NCBI RefSeq assembly: GCF_013403955.1
Contig: NZ_JABFDG010000002.1
Coordinates: 372,001-436,000 of the forward strand
DNA length: 64,000 nt
Direction: 5' to 3'
Source: Winogradskyella vidalii
GTDB taxonomy: Bacteria; Bacteroidota; Bacteroidia; Flavobacteriales; Flavobacteriaceae
Of this stretch, positions 51,661 to 60,061 are shown in pieces. Every line of letters starts with the position of its first letter. Position 1 is the first letter of the stretch. The position numbers and the translations under genes were made by a program. Under the pieces are notes generated by a model. The model searched no databases. It was not told where the DNA came from and saw only the letters and a list, made by a program, of their open reading frames with translations.

Positions 51661-52713
51661 TTATTTTAATTTCTTCTTCAGCATACACAATACACCGATT
51701 TCCTCTCTTGAAAGGTTTTCGTTGACTTTTAATAGTCGTGCTATTTCCTTTTGAAAATAGTTGATGGTTTTGCCATCAATATATTCATCAATAACACGCG
51801 GATCAATATAAGAACTGCGTGCAACCGATGGTGTGTTTCCCAAACGCTCACTTACTTTAATGACCGCTTCACGGATATTTTTATCTAATTCTTTTTGATC
51901 TTGTTTTTTAGAATACCCTATTTCATCTAATGCCATGGCGGCAATCACTGTTCCTGCCCATGTTCTAAAGTCTTTGGTAGAAAAATCTTCTCCCATAACC
52001 ACCTTAATATAATCATTAAGGTGTTCACTTTTAACATCCTGTTTTACTCCGGCTTCATCAATAAACTTAAATATTTCATAACCAGGTAAATCGTCTATCT
52101 CTTGCACGATTTTTGCTAGCTTTTTATCAACGATATGGCGTTCTTGTTCTTTACCAGATTTCCCGATATAATTAAAGATGAGTTCATCATGTTCAATTTG
52201 CAAATGCTTACTTCGCATGGTCGTTAAACCATAACTCTCGTTTTCTTTGGCATAATAATCACTTCCTGGTCTAAAATATGCGGCTTCCAGAAGTCTTACC
52301 ATACATGCCAGCACTTTTTCTTTAACTAATTTGCGTTTACGAAGATGTTGTCCGGTAACGCGACGCATACGTTCTAATTGACCTGCAAATTTGAGAATAC
52401 GATCGAATTTTTGCTGTTCTTGCTTCTCCCTATATTTTGGATTATAGATATACTGCTTTCTATTTTTATCGTCCCTACCTGTGACTAAAATTTTAGCTGA
52501 TTTGTTGGTAGTAATTTCAACATCGGTCCAAGCTGGTGGAATAACCAAGGCTTTAAACCAATCTTTTAAATTTTTATCCTTTATAGTTTTATCAGTACTA
52601 TCGACATATCGAAAGCCTCTGCCATGTTTTTTTCTATAGTACATGATGTTTGTGTGGTTATATAATTTATAAAGTAAATTCTTTAACCCAACATCAATTA
52701 ACTCAAAAGCCAC
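51661..52713 (-). CDS. DNA topoisomerase IB (poxvirus-type)
   Basis: 350 residues from GTG 52713; the next start, ATG 52644, would remove a helix that family members share. Blocks: RGFRYVDS, LKDWFKALVIPPAWTDV, QYIYNPKYRE, LRKRKLVKEKVLACMVRLLE, RPGSDYYAKENESYGLTTMR, FRTWAGTVIAAMAL, and the nucleophile Tyr in SVARSSYIDPRVID. It relaxes supercoils by a 3'-phosphotyrosine intermediate and is an accessory topoisomerase in many Bacteroidota. Confidence 0.93.
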   Translation of the reverse strand: MAFELIDVGLKNLLYKLYNHTNIMYYRKKHGRGFRYVDSTDKTIKDKNLKDWFKALVIPPAWTDVEITTNKSAKILVTGRDDKNRKQYIYNPKYREKQEQQKFDRILKFAGQLERMRRVTGQHLRKRKLVKEKVLACMVRLLEAAYFRPGSDYYAKENESYGLTTMRSKHLQIEHDELIFNYIGKSGKEQERHIVDKKLAKIVQEIDDLPGYEIFKFIDEAGVKQDVKSEHLNDYIKVVMGEDFSTKDFRTWAGTVIAAMALDEIGYSKKQDQKELDKNIREAVIKVSERLGNTPSVARSSYIDPRVIDEYIDGKTINYFQKEIARLLKVNENLSREEIGVLCMLKKKLK

Positions 52714-52759
52714 TAAAAGTATCTCATTACTTTCGTGATTAAAAATCGTAGAATCTTCT

Positions 52760-54181
52760 TTATCCGTTAATACCTCTATAATAATCCAATACTTTTACTC
52801 GCAGTAAATAGTCGTATTTGGCATTGGCGAGATTGACTTTAGCATTGTCTAAATTATTTTTACTAATGATATAATTTAAGAAATTAGAGACGCCATTTTT
52901 AAATCGGATGTCATTAATACGGTACGACTCTTCATAAGCTTCCACTTGTTTTTCTAAACTTTTATGACGTTTATAAGCGGCTTCCATATCAAAATATACC
53001 TGAGCAATCGCATTCTTAATGTCAACATGTGTACGTTCTAACTCAATGATAGATTCTTCAACTTTAATTTTTTCTAAAGCCACATTGTTTTTAGCTCTAA
53101 AACCATTGAATAATGGCACATTAACTTGAACTCCAACAACCGTGTTGAGATTATTATCTAATTGGTCGGTATAATCAATACCTTCTGAAGCATAATTCGT
53201 CTGTTCTGTCATAATCGGCAAATCTTCAGCGTCAACCGTTACAAAATCTCCAGTTTCAACAAAACTTGACCCTGTGGCGGTAAATAATTCCGCTGCGCTA
53301 GAATAATTTGTATTTAAACCTCCAAAAAGTGAAATTTCGGGTGTAAACTGAGACTTCGCAACACGCACCCCTTTTTTGGCTGCTTCTATACGCAATTCCT
53401 TAGCTTTAAATGTGGCTAGGTTCCGAATAGCGTCTTCAAAAACAGTATTGACAGAAACTTCATAGTTATTAAAATCTAGAAGTAAAACATCGGTCGCTAA
53501 GTGAATATCTTCTTTTAAATTCATTAATTGCTGTAAACTTAATTTGGCATTATTTAAGCTACTTTCAGCCATTAAGACACTGGTTTCATCGCTTGCCAAC
53601 TGCCCTAAAATATCTGCGTAATCTGCAGGATTCCCTGATTCATTATCGTAAAAATCTTGTTGAATTTTAAGCTGTTGTTTTGTTGTTTCTAATCGGGATT
53701 TAGCCAACTCTAATACATCTTTTGCATTTAAAACTTGAAGATAGGCCAAGGTGACATTCAATATTAAATCTTGTTGCGCTGCTTCAATTTCTAAGTCGGA
53801 AGCTTTTTGATTCAATCGGTTTTGTTTGGCAGCATTTAATAATCGAAAACCATTAAAAATGGTCATATCTAAACTTAATCCTATGTTAGAAAAGGTTAAT
53901 TCTTGATTGATATAAGCGTTGGTAAATGGGTCGATACTTCTGCCATCATTAACCCCTAAATTAAAACTACCATTAAGACTTGGCAATATATCTGCTTTGG
54001 ATTGTTGGTAATTTACTTTTGCTGAGTTCGCTAATAAATTGGTCGATTTTAAATCGAGATTATGCTCTAAAGCGATAGCGATACAGTCGTCTAAAGTATA
54101 ACTTTTGTCCGTTGTATTTTGAGTAAAACCAGCCCAACTCATCATTACAATGATGATTTGTATTATGAGTTTATATATCAT
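52760..54181 (-). CDS. TolC-family outer membrane efflux protein
   Basis: 473 residues. Signal peptide 1-20 (MIYKLIIQIIIVMMSWAGFT), then two repeats of long coiled helices with NTTDKSYTLDDCIAIALEHN and AQVYFDMEAAYKRHKSLEKQ. It has the alternating beta/alpha pattern of OEP proteins. It forms the trimeric outer-membrane channel for a tripartite exporter. The ABC ATPase and permeases directly upstream on the same strand are the obvious partners, but the gene for a periplasmic adaptor (MacA/HlyD type) is not in the window. Confidence 0.9.
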   Translation of the reverse strand: MIYKLIIQIIIVMMSWAGFTQNTTDKSYTLDDCIAIALEHNLDLKSTNLLANSAKVNYQQSKADILPSLNGSFNLGVNDGRSIDPFTNAYINQELTFSNIGLSLDMTIFNGFRLLNAAKQNRLNQKASDLEIEAAQQDLILNVTLAYLQVLNAKDVLELAKSRLETTKQQLKIQQDFYDNESGNPADYADILGQLASDETSVLMAESSLNNAKLSLQQLMNLKEDIHLATDVLLLDFNNYEVSVNTVFEDAIRNLATFKAKELRIEAAKKGVRVAKSQFTPEISLFGGLNTNYSSAAELFTATGSSFVETGDFVTVDAEDLPIMTEQTNYASEGIDYTDQLDNNLNTVVGVQVNVPLFNGFRAKNNVALEKIKVEESIIELERTHVDIKNAIAQVYFDMEAAYKRHKSLEKQVEAYEESYRINDIRFKNGVSNFLNYIISKNNLDNAKVNLANAKYDYLLRVKVLDYYRGING

Positions 54182-54231
54182 GATTTGTTACTTTTAATTA
54201 TTTAGGTATCGAATGATCAATCTTACAGCAT

Positions 54232-54342
54232 CGTCAATTCGAGTGTTTCGAGGGATCGAGAAATGTATCGAGAATCTTATATCTATTTATGACTTCTCGA
54301 TACAAAATTTTCTGAAAAACGAAAATTTCACTCGAAGTGACG
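54232..54342. repeat. REP-like element made of three nested or adjacent hairpins
   Basis: CGTCAATTCGAGTG (54232-54245) and CACTCGAAGTGACG (54329-54342) are inverted copies with one mismatch. Inside, GTATCGAGAA/TTCTCGATAC (54265-54274, 54294-54303) and AAATTTTC/GAAAATTT (54305-54328) form two further perfect stems. This resembles the palindromic repeats scattered through flavobacterial intergenic DNA. It lies between the TolC and ATPase genes. Confidence 0.75.
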
Positions 54343-54364
54343 TATTGTAATTTTGCTTAAAAAA

Positions 54365-55036
54365 CTAAACTATTTTCCCATCCAAAAGATTGATAATTCT
54401 TGAACCATAAGCGGCATTACTTTCAGAATGTGTGGCTTGTATTATGATGACGCCTTCTTTATTTAATTGTGCAAAGAGTTCCATGATTTCTTCACTTTGT
54501 TTCGAGTTGAGATTCCCTGTTGGTTCGTCTGCTAAAATGAGCTTTGGTTGTCCAATTAACGCTCTGGCAATTCCAACGAGCTGTTGTTGCCCTCCACTTA
54601 ATTGTATTGGGAATAAATCTTTCTTTCCAACAATATTAAAACGGTCTAGCATATCAGCAACCATCGCTTTACGTTCTGATGATTTTATGTTTTTATAAAG
54701 TAATGGTGTTTCTATATTTTCGTAAACGGTGAGTTCATCAATAAGATGATACGCCTGAAACACAAAACCGATATATTCTTTGTAGAGTTTAGAGCGGTTT
54801 TTTTCTTTCATACTATGCACAGGTTCACCTAAAAAGGTATAACCTCCATCTGTAAAATTATCTAACATACCAATACAATTCAACAAAGTAGATTTCCCAG
54901 AACCAGAAGGTCCCATAAGTGAAATGAATTCACCTTCCTCTACATTAAAATTAATAGTATCTAGTAATGTGACTTTATTGCTTCCTGAGTTTACAGTTCT
55001 AGTGGCTTCGTTTATACTTAATAGTGTGTTTTTCAT
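54365..55036 (-). CDS. ABC transporter ATPase, MacB/LolD type
   Basis: 223 residues. Walker A GPSGSGKST, Q-loop GFVFQAYHLIDEL, signature LSGGQQQLVGIARAL, Walker B LILADEPTGNLNS and the switch His in IIQATHSE. The set is typical for the ATPases of MacB/LolCDE/FtsE-type exporters, which do mechanical work on envelope substrates rather than classical transport. It should power the four neighbouring permeases. Confidence 0.93.
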   Translation of the reverse strand: MKNTLLSINEATRTVNSGSNKVTLLDTINFNVEEGEFISLMGPSGSGKSTLLNCIGMLDNFTDGGYTFLGEPVHSMKEKNRSKLYKEYIGFVFQAYHLIDELTVYENIETPLLYKNIKSSERKAMVADMLDRFNIVGKKDLFPIQLSGGQQQLVGIARALIGQPKLILADEPTGNLNSKQSEEIMELFAQLNKEGVIIIQATHSESNAAYGSRIINLLDGKIV

Positions 55037-55055
55037 TTTAATTGATGTTTATTTT

Positions 55056-57407
55056 TTATTCAGTCCTCAAACTTTTTATAGGATTTGCAATTGCCGCTCT
55101 AATCGCCTGAAAGCTTACCGTCACCATCGCAATTATAATAGCTACAACTCCTGCAATTACAAAAATCCATCCATTGATTTCTATACGGTAGGCATAATTT
55201 TGAAGCCAATTTTCCATAGTATACCAAGCGATAGGAATAGCGATTACAATGGAAATCCCAACGAGTTTTAAAAAGTCTTTTGATAATAGTTTTACAATAC
55301 CAGATACGCTTGCTCCTAAAACTTTACGAACTCCAATTTCTTTACTGCGTTGTTCTGCGGTGTATGCGGCTAATCCAAAAAGCCCTAAGCATGAGATAAG
55401 AATAGCGAGCAATGCAAAAAGTTGAGATAATTTTTCGACAAGTTGTTCACTTTTAAATTTGGCGTTAAAAGTTTCATCTAAAAAGCCATATTCAAATGGA
55501 AATGCCGGATTGTGAGTTTTCATAACCGCTTCAACCATAGCCAACATGTCATTTGTAGGAATTTCAGAATTTGTTTTTAGATACATAAAACTGGCTTCAT
55601 CATGATAGTTTAAAAACAATACAGGATCACTGGTACCATACATGTCACCATATAAAAAATCTTTTACTACGCCCACAACCGTATACGTGTCATCTAAGGT
55701 TACCTTTTTACCAATGGCACTGCCTTTTCCCATTAATTTCGCAAACGATTCTGTAATTAAAACACTAGCACTGTCTTTGGCTCTGTTCTCACTAAAACCA
55801 TGGCCTTCTTTAAGCTCCATCCCTGTGGTTTCAAAAAATTCCGAATTAACAAGTCGGAATGAAATAAGAATATCTTCCGTATCTACTCCTCCTGTCCATG
55901 TGAGATTGGAACCATTATTTCCACCATTTAAAATATTGGAATTGCTTAAGCCAACGTTAGAAATCGCTCCTGTGTTTTTCAAATCTTGTTTGATGACGGA
56001 AAACTTTTCAATCATAGACCCAGTCACTTTCATTGAAATCAACTGGTCTTTACTATATCCTAAATCTCTATTTTTTACATGCTGTATTTGCTGATAGACC
56101 AAAATGGTACTGACAATAAAAACGATAGAAATCGTAAACTGACCAATGACTAAACCTTTTCTAATAAATGTTGCAGAACCTTGAGTGACTTTCAAGCCTT
56201 TTAAAACTTCTACAGGCTTAAATGACGATAAATAAAAGGCAGGATAAAGTCCAGCGAAAACCCCACAAATAATTGCTATTCCTAGTAAAAATAGGATATG
56301 TGAAGGTTTTGAAAGCCCTAAAACTAAATCTTTCTCTATCAATAAATTGAATTGTGGTAATAGAACTAACAATAATATAACACTTACCAATGTGGCTATA
56401 AAAGCGAGAATCAAAGCTTCTGAAATAAATTGAATCATTAAACGTACACGGCCAGAACCCATTGCTTTTCTTACACCAACTTCGTTAGCACGTTTTTCGC
56501 TTCGTGCTGTCGATAAATTCATAAAATTGATGCAAGCAATCAGCAAGATAATTAGAGCAATAACTGTAAATAACTTCACTGAATCTATACGACCACCAAC
56601 TTGTTCTCCATTTTCAAAATCAGCTCTTAAATGCCAATCTTTAATACTATGTAAAAAGGCTTTCGAATCGGCATCTCCTGTTTGTTCCTGCAGTAAGTTT
56701 CTGACTTGCGCATCTACAGCTTCAAAATCAGCTTCTGGTGATAACTCAGCAAAGGTGTCGGCAAAAAAGCTGCCGTATTCTCTTGTAAATTCTTTATCAC
56801 GACCATAACGTTCAAAAGGTGCTAACCAGGCAAACGGATAACTTACATTGTTAGGCAAATTCTCAATGACTCCAGAAATTAAATAATTATCTGTACTATT
56901 TACTTTAAGTATTTTCCCAACGACCTTTTCATGTTCTCCATACAACTGCTCTGCGGTAGCCTGAGTAATAACAATGGACTCAGGATTTTTAAACGCTTCA
57001 GCTTTATTTCCTTCAATAAAAGTTAGACTGAATATGTCTAAAAAATCTGAATCGACATAACGTCCAAATCTATTGACTACGTTATCACCAACTGAAAACA
57101 AAAGATCGAGCCCTCTAGTTTTAGACGCTCTAACCACTCCAGGAATTTCCGCTTTCATAGCTTCTGCTAAAGGTCCTGGTGTAGAACCAAAAGTACGCCA
57201 TTCGCCTTCATATTCTTGATGTGTCGATACAAAGTAAACCTGATCTTGCTTCGGAAAATTTGAATCGAAACTTAACTCATCTTCAACCCATAGAAAGATT
57301 AAACTGGCACAGGTAATTCCGATGGCTAGTCCAAAAATGTTTAGAAAGCTATACCCTTTATTTTTACGTAAAGTCCGGAATGCTATTTTTATATAATTTA
57401 AAATCAT
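55056..57407 (-). CDS. FtsX/MacB-type ABC permease (1)
   Basis: 783 residues. TM1 follows KIAFRTLRKNKGYSFLNIFG. A periplasmic MacB_PCD domain (~45-275), then FtsX TM block (~285-420, with MNLSTARSEKRANEVGVRKAMG), a second periplasmic domain, and a last FtsX block with EQRSKEIGVRKVLGAS and the ending NPIKSLRTE. This two-FtsX arrangement is the usual one for the long Bacteroidota permeases. Its substrate is unknown; peptides, lipoproteins or antibiotics are all possible. It lies 19 bases upstream of the ATPase gene. Confidence 0.9.
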   Translation of the reverse strand: MILNYIKIAFRTLRKNKGYSFLNIFGLAIGITCASLIFLWVEDELSFDSNFPKQDQVYFVSTHQEYEGEWRTFGSTPGPLAEAMKAEIPGVVRASKTRGLDLLFSVGDNVVNRFGRYVDSDFLDIFSLTFIEGNKAEAFKNPESIVITQATAEQLYGEHEKVVGKILKVNSTDNYLISGVIENLPNNVSYPFAWLAPFERYGRDKEFTREYGSFFADTFAELSPEADFEAVDAQVRNLLQEQTGDADSKAFLHSIKDWHLRADFENGEQVGGRIDSVKLFTVIALIILLIACINFMNLSTARSEKRANEVGVRKAMGSGRVRLMIQFISEALILAFIATLVSVILLLVLLPQFNLLIEKDLVLGLSKPSHILFLLGIAIICGVFAGLYPAFYLSSFKPVEVLKGLKVTQGSATFIRKGLVIGQFTISIVFIVSTILVYQQIQHVKNRDLGYSKDQLISMKVTGSMIEKFSVIKQDLKNTGAISNVGLSNSNILNGGNNGSNLTWTGGVDTEDILISFRLVNSEFFETTGMELKEGHGFSENRAKDSASVLITESFAKLMGKGSAIGKKVTLDDTYTVVGVVKDFLYGDMYGTSDPVLFLNYHDEASFMYLKTNSEIPTNDMLAMVEAVMKTHNPAFPFEYGFLDETFNAKFKSEQLVEKLSQLFALLAILISCLGLFGLAAYTAEQRSKEIGVRKVLGASVSGIVKLLSKDFLKLVGISIVIAIPIAWYTMENWLQNYAYRIEINGWIFVIAGVVAIIIAMVTVSFQAIRAAIANPIKSLRTE

Positions 57408-57556
57408 ATTCTTTTTTGACTGAATTAATTATTACTACTTATTATGTAGTGAAGATGATGCCAAAAACACAAAGCTCTAATAATCAATTAATTACTTTTT
57501 ATTTTAAAATCCATAGTGTTCGTTTTTGATACACATCTTGTTCGTAAATGAACAAT

Positions 57557-60004
57557 TTATTCTGAGCGTAAAGAATCCACAGGATTGGCATTTGCCGCCT
57601 GTAGCGTCTTTACACTGATGACTAATAAGGCAAAGACAATCATAGCTAATCCACTTACTAAAAACACCCAGAAACTTATACTTGTTTTATAGGCAAAATC
57701 TTGTAACCAATGATGAATGCCGTAATATGCAATTGGTGCCGCAATGATAAAAGCAATTGCTACCAAGATTAAAAACTCTTTACATAAGAGTGCATTAATT
57801 TGAAATAATGACGCTCCTAAAACTTTGCGTACACCTATTTCTTTTACACGACGGTTGGTGGTATAAATCACAAGTCCGAGCAATCCTAAACAGCTAATGA
57901 GAATTGATAAGCCTGTTGCCCAATTTAAAAGTTTTGACATCTTTTGCTCCCGATTATAAAACCTCTGGATGGTTTCATCTAAAAACTCTACGCGATAATC
58001 GTCTGTTTCTGAATAAACCGATTTATAAGCATTTTCAATTTTTGAAAGTGTTCCTTTAAAATCTGCTGATGATTCATTTTGAAATGCGATATGAACGGCT
58101 TGAAACTGACTCCAATCTGGTTGATACCAATCTCCTCTATATGCCATGGGTTTAATATCACTTCGCAAAGAACGTTGGAAAAAATCTGCCATAACTCCGA
58201 CTATAGGCACACTTTGATCACCTAATAAAACTGTTTTACCAATTGCTTCATCGGGACTTTTGAAACCAAGTCTTTTTCTACACGTCTCATTAATCACCAA
58301 CTCTTTAACGGTATCATTTCGGATGGTTCGTCCTGCTATAAGATTTAACTCAAATACCTCAACGTAATTGACGTCACCAAAAATAAATTGTAAGTCTAAA
58401 TTAACCTCATTGTCACCATTATTATAAGTGACTGAAGAACTATTAGTAGAAATAGATGCAGGTGCATTGCCTCCAATACTAATCGATTTAATTTCCGGAA
58501 TAGCTCTTAATTTTAGGGCATAAAGCTCTTTTTTAGAGATTTCGCGTTCCGCTCTAGGGCTATAAACAGACACAATAGCATCCGTTTTAAAACCCATATC
58601 TGTTTCTAAAAGAAAATTAATTTGTTGACCAACCAACAACGTAGCAATTACAAATACTTGAGCAATGGAAAACTGAAAAACCGTTAAGAATTTTCTGAGC
58701 TTCACTTTTTTATTTCCGACAGCTAAATGATTTTTTAAAACGGCAACCGTGTTAAATTTTGAAAGTACTAATGCTGGATAAAAACCAGATAAAAATGTTA
58801 CTAATAGTAATAGAATAGCAATACCAAGAATAATTAAAGGTGATTTCATCAGTTCATAACTTAAACCTTCTGGCACAAAATCGGAAAATACATTAATCAA
58901 CCATCTAGAAAGTAATAGCGATAATACTGCAGACACCAAAACCAATAAAAATGTTTCACCCATAAATTGACCTATGAGCTGTTTTCTAGAGCTTCCTAAT
59001 GTTTTACGGATTCCTATTTCTTTGGCACGCTGAGAAGCTTGTGCTGTATTTAGGTTTATAAAGTTGATACAACCTAACACCAATAGAAATATAGCCACCA
59101 AAGCGAGATTTGTAAGCAGCGATTTACTAGCCTGACCTTTTGACCAATCGTAAATACCATACTTTTCGTTGAAGTGAATATCTCCTAATGGTTGCAACGT
59201 AAATTGTTGTTCATCACCATATTTTTTAGATTCTTCATCTTGGTGCTCCTTTGCTAAATTATCCAAACGATTTTGTATTGCTGATAAATCGGCATTTGAC
59301 GTCACCTTTACAAATAGCTGAGACGCATCGTTGGTATTGTTCCAATTTTTATTAAGGAAATCGTCTCGCAATCGTGTTTGCAAAATTGTTGAATGCGAGA
59401 TAAATTCTTCAAACACAAAATCTGTTCGTTCTTTAAAATTCTCAACAATTCCTGTAACTGTTATATGAAGTGAATCATTGTAAACCAAGGTTTTTCCAAT
59501 AATATCTGAAGGTTTTGTATTTGGAAAATAATCAGCTGCTCGATTTTCGGTAAGAATAACATTATTTGGACTTGCTAAAATTTCAGATGTATTACCAGCT
59601 AAAAATTTATAATTGAAAATCTTAAAATAATTAGCATCTGCAAAAATGACGAAGTTGGGCCATTTAAATTCGGAATTTAATACTCTATTTTCAACTTTTG
59701 AAGGCCGTTCAATATAAAACCCACTAACGGTTTCAAAATTTGAATTCTCGGAAATAGCATCCTCCAATGCTAAAGTGACTCCTGGAATTGAAAAATTAGC
59801 TTCAGGACTCGTTAAATCTGTAACGACTCTATAAATACGATCCTTATCTTTATGAAATGTATCAAAGGTAGCATCGTAATAAATCATTAAACCAATCACA
59901 AAAGAGGCACTTAAACCAATAGTTAATCCAATAATATTAATCAGAGAAAACACCTTATGCTTCATGAGGTTCCTCCATGCTATTTTGAAATAATTTTTAA
60001 TCAT
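57557..60004 (-). CDS. FtsX/MacB-type ABC permease (2)
   Basis: 815 residues from ATG 60004 (MIKNYFKIAWRNLMKHKVF); a GTG at 60031 is less likely. Same architecture as its neighbours: TM1, MacB_PCD, FtsX block with NLNTAQASQRAKEIGIRKTLG, second PCD, FtsX block with NRRVKEIGVRKVLGAS and the ending NPVDSLRSE. Its sequence differs enough from permeases 1 and 3 that the duplication is old. The intergenic gap after it (57408-57556) is 149 bases, so it may have its own promoter relation to permease 1. Confidence 0.9.
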   Translation of the reverse strand: MIKNYFKIAWRNLMKHKVFSLINIIGLTIGLSASFVIGLMIYYDATFDTFHKDKDRIYRVVTDLTSPEANFSIPGVTLALEDAISENSNFETVSGFYIERPSKVENRVLNSEFKWPNFVIFADANYFKIFNYKFLAGNTSEILASPNNVILTENRAADYFPNTKPSDIIGKTLVYNDSLHITVTGIVENFKERTDFVFEEFISHSTILQTRLRDDFLNKNWNNTNDASQLFVKVTSNADLSAIQNRLDNLAKEHQDEESKKYGDEQQFTLQPLGDIHFNEKYGIYDWSKGQASKSLLTNLALVAIFLLVLGCINFINLNTAQASQRAKEIGIRKTLGSSRKQLIGQFMGETFLLVLVSAVLSLLLSRWLINVFSDFVPEGLSYELMKSPLIILGIAILLLLVTFLSGFYPALVLSKFNTVAVLKNHLAVGNKKVKLRKFLTVFQFSIAQVFVIATLLVGQQINFLLETDMGFKTDAIVSVYSPRAEREISKKELYALKLRAIPEIKSISIGGNAPASISTNSSSVTYNNGDNEVNLDLQFIFGDVNYVEVFELNLIAGRTIRNDTVKELVINETCRKRLGFKSPDEAIGKTVLLGDQSVPIVGVMADFFQRSLRSDIKPMAYRGDWYQPDWSQFQAVHIAFQNESSADFKGTLSKIENAYKSVYSETDDYRVEFLDETIQRFYNREQKMSKLLNWATGLSILISCLGLLGLVIYTTNRRVKEIGVRKVLGASLFQINALLCKEFLILVAIAFIIAAPIAYYGIHHWLQDFAYKTSISFWVFLVSGLAMIVFALLVISVKTLQAANANPVDSLRSE

Positions 60005-60022
60005 GATGTATTGTTTTATAGC

Positions 60023-60059
60023 AAAACCCACAAGATTTTAAACACTTGCAGGTTATGAT
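60023..60059 (-). repeat. Diverged relative of the element upstream of ssrA
   Basis: AACCCACAAGATTTTAAACA followed by CTTGCAGGTTATGA resembles the inverted repeat AGGTTTTTAAAACCT plus CTTGCAGGTATGA at 7949-7975. Both are intergenic, which suggests a dispersed repeat family. Confidence 0.3.
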
Positions 60060-60061
60060 GA

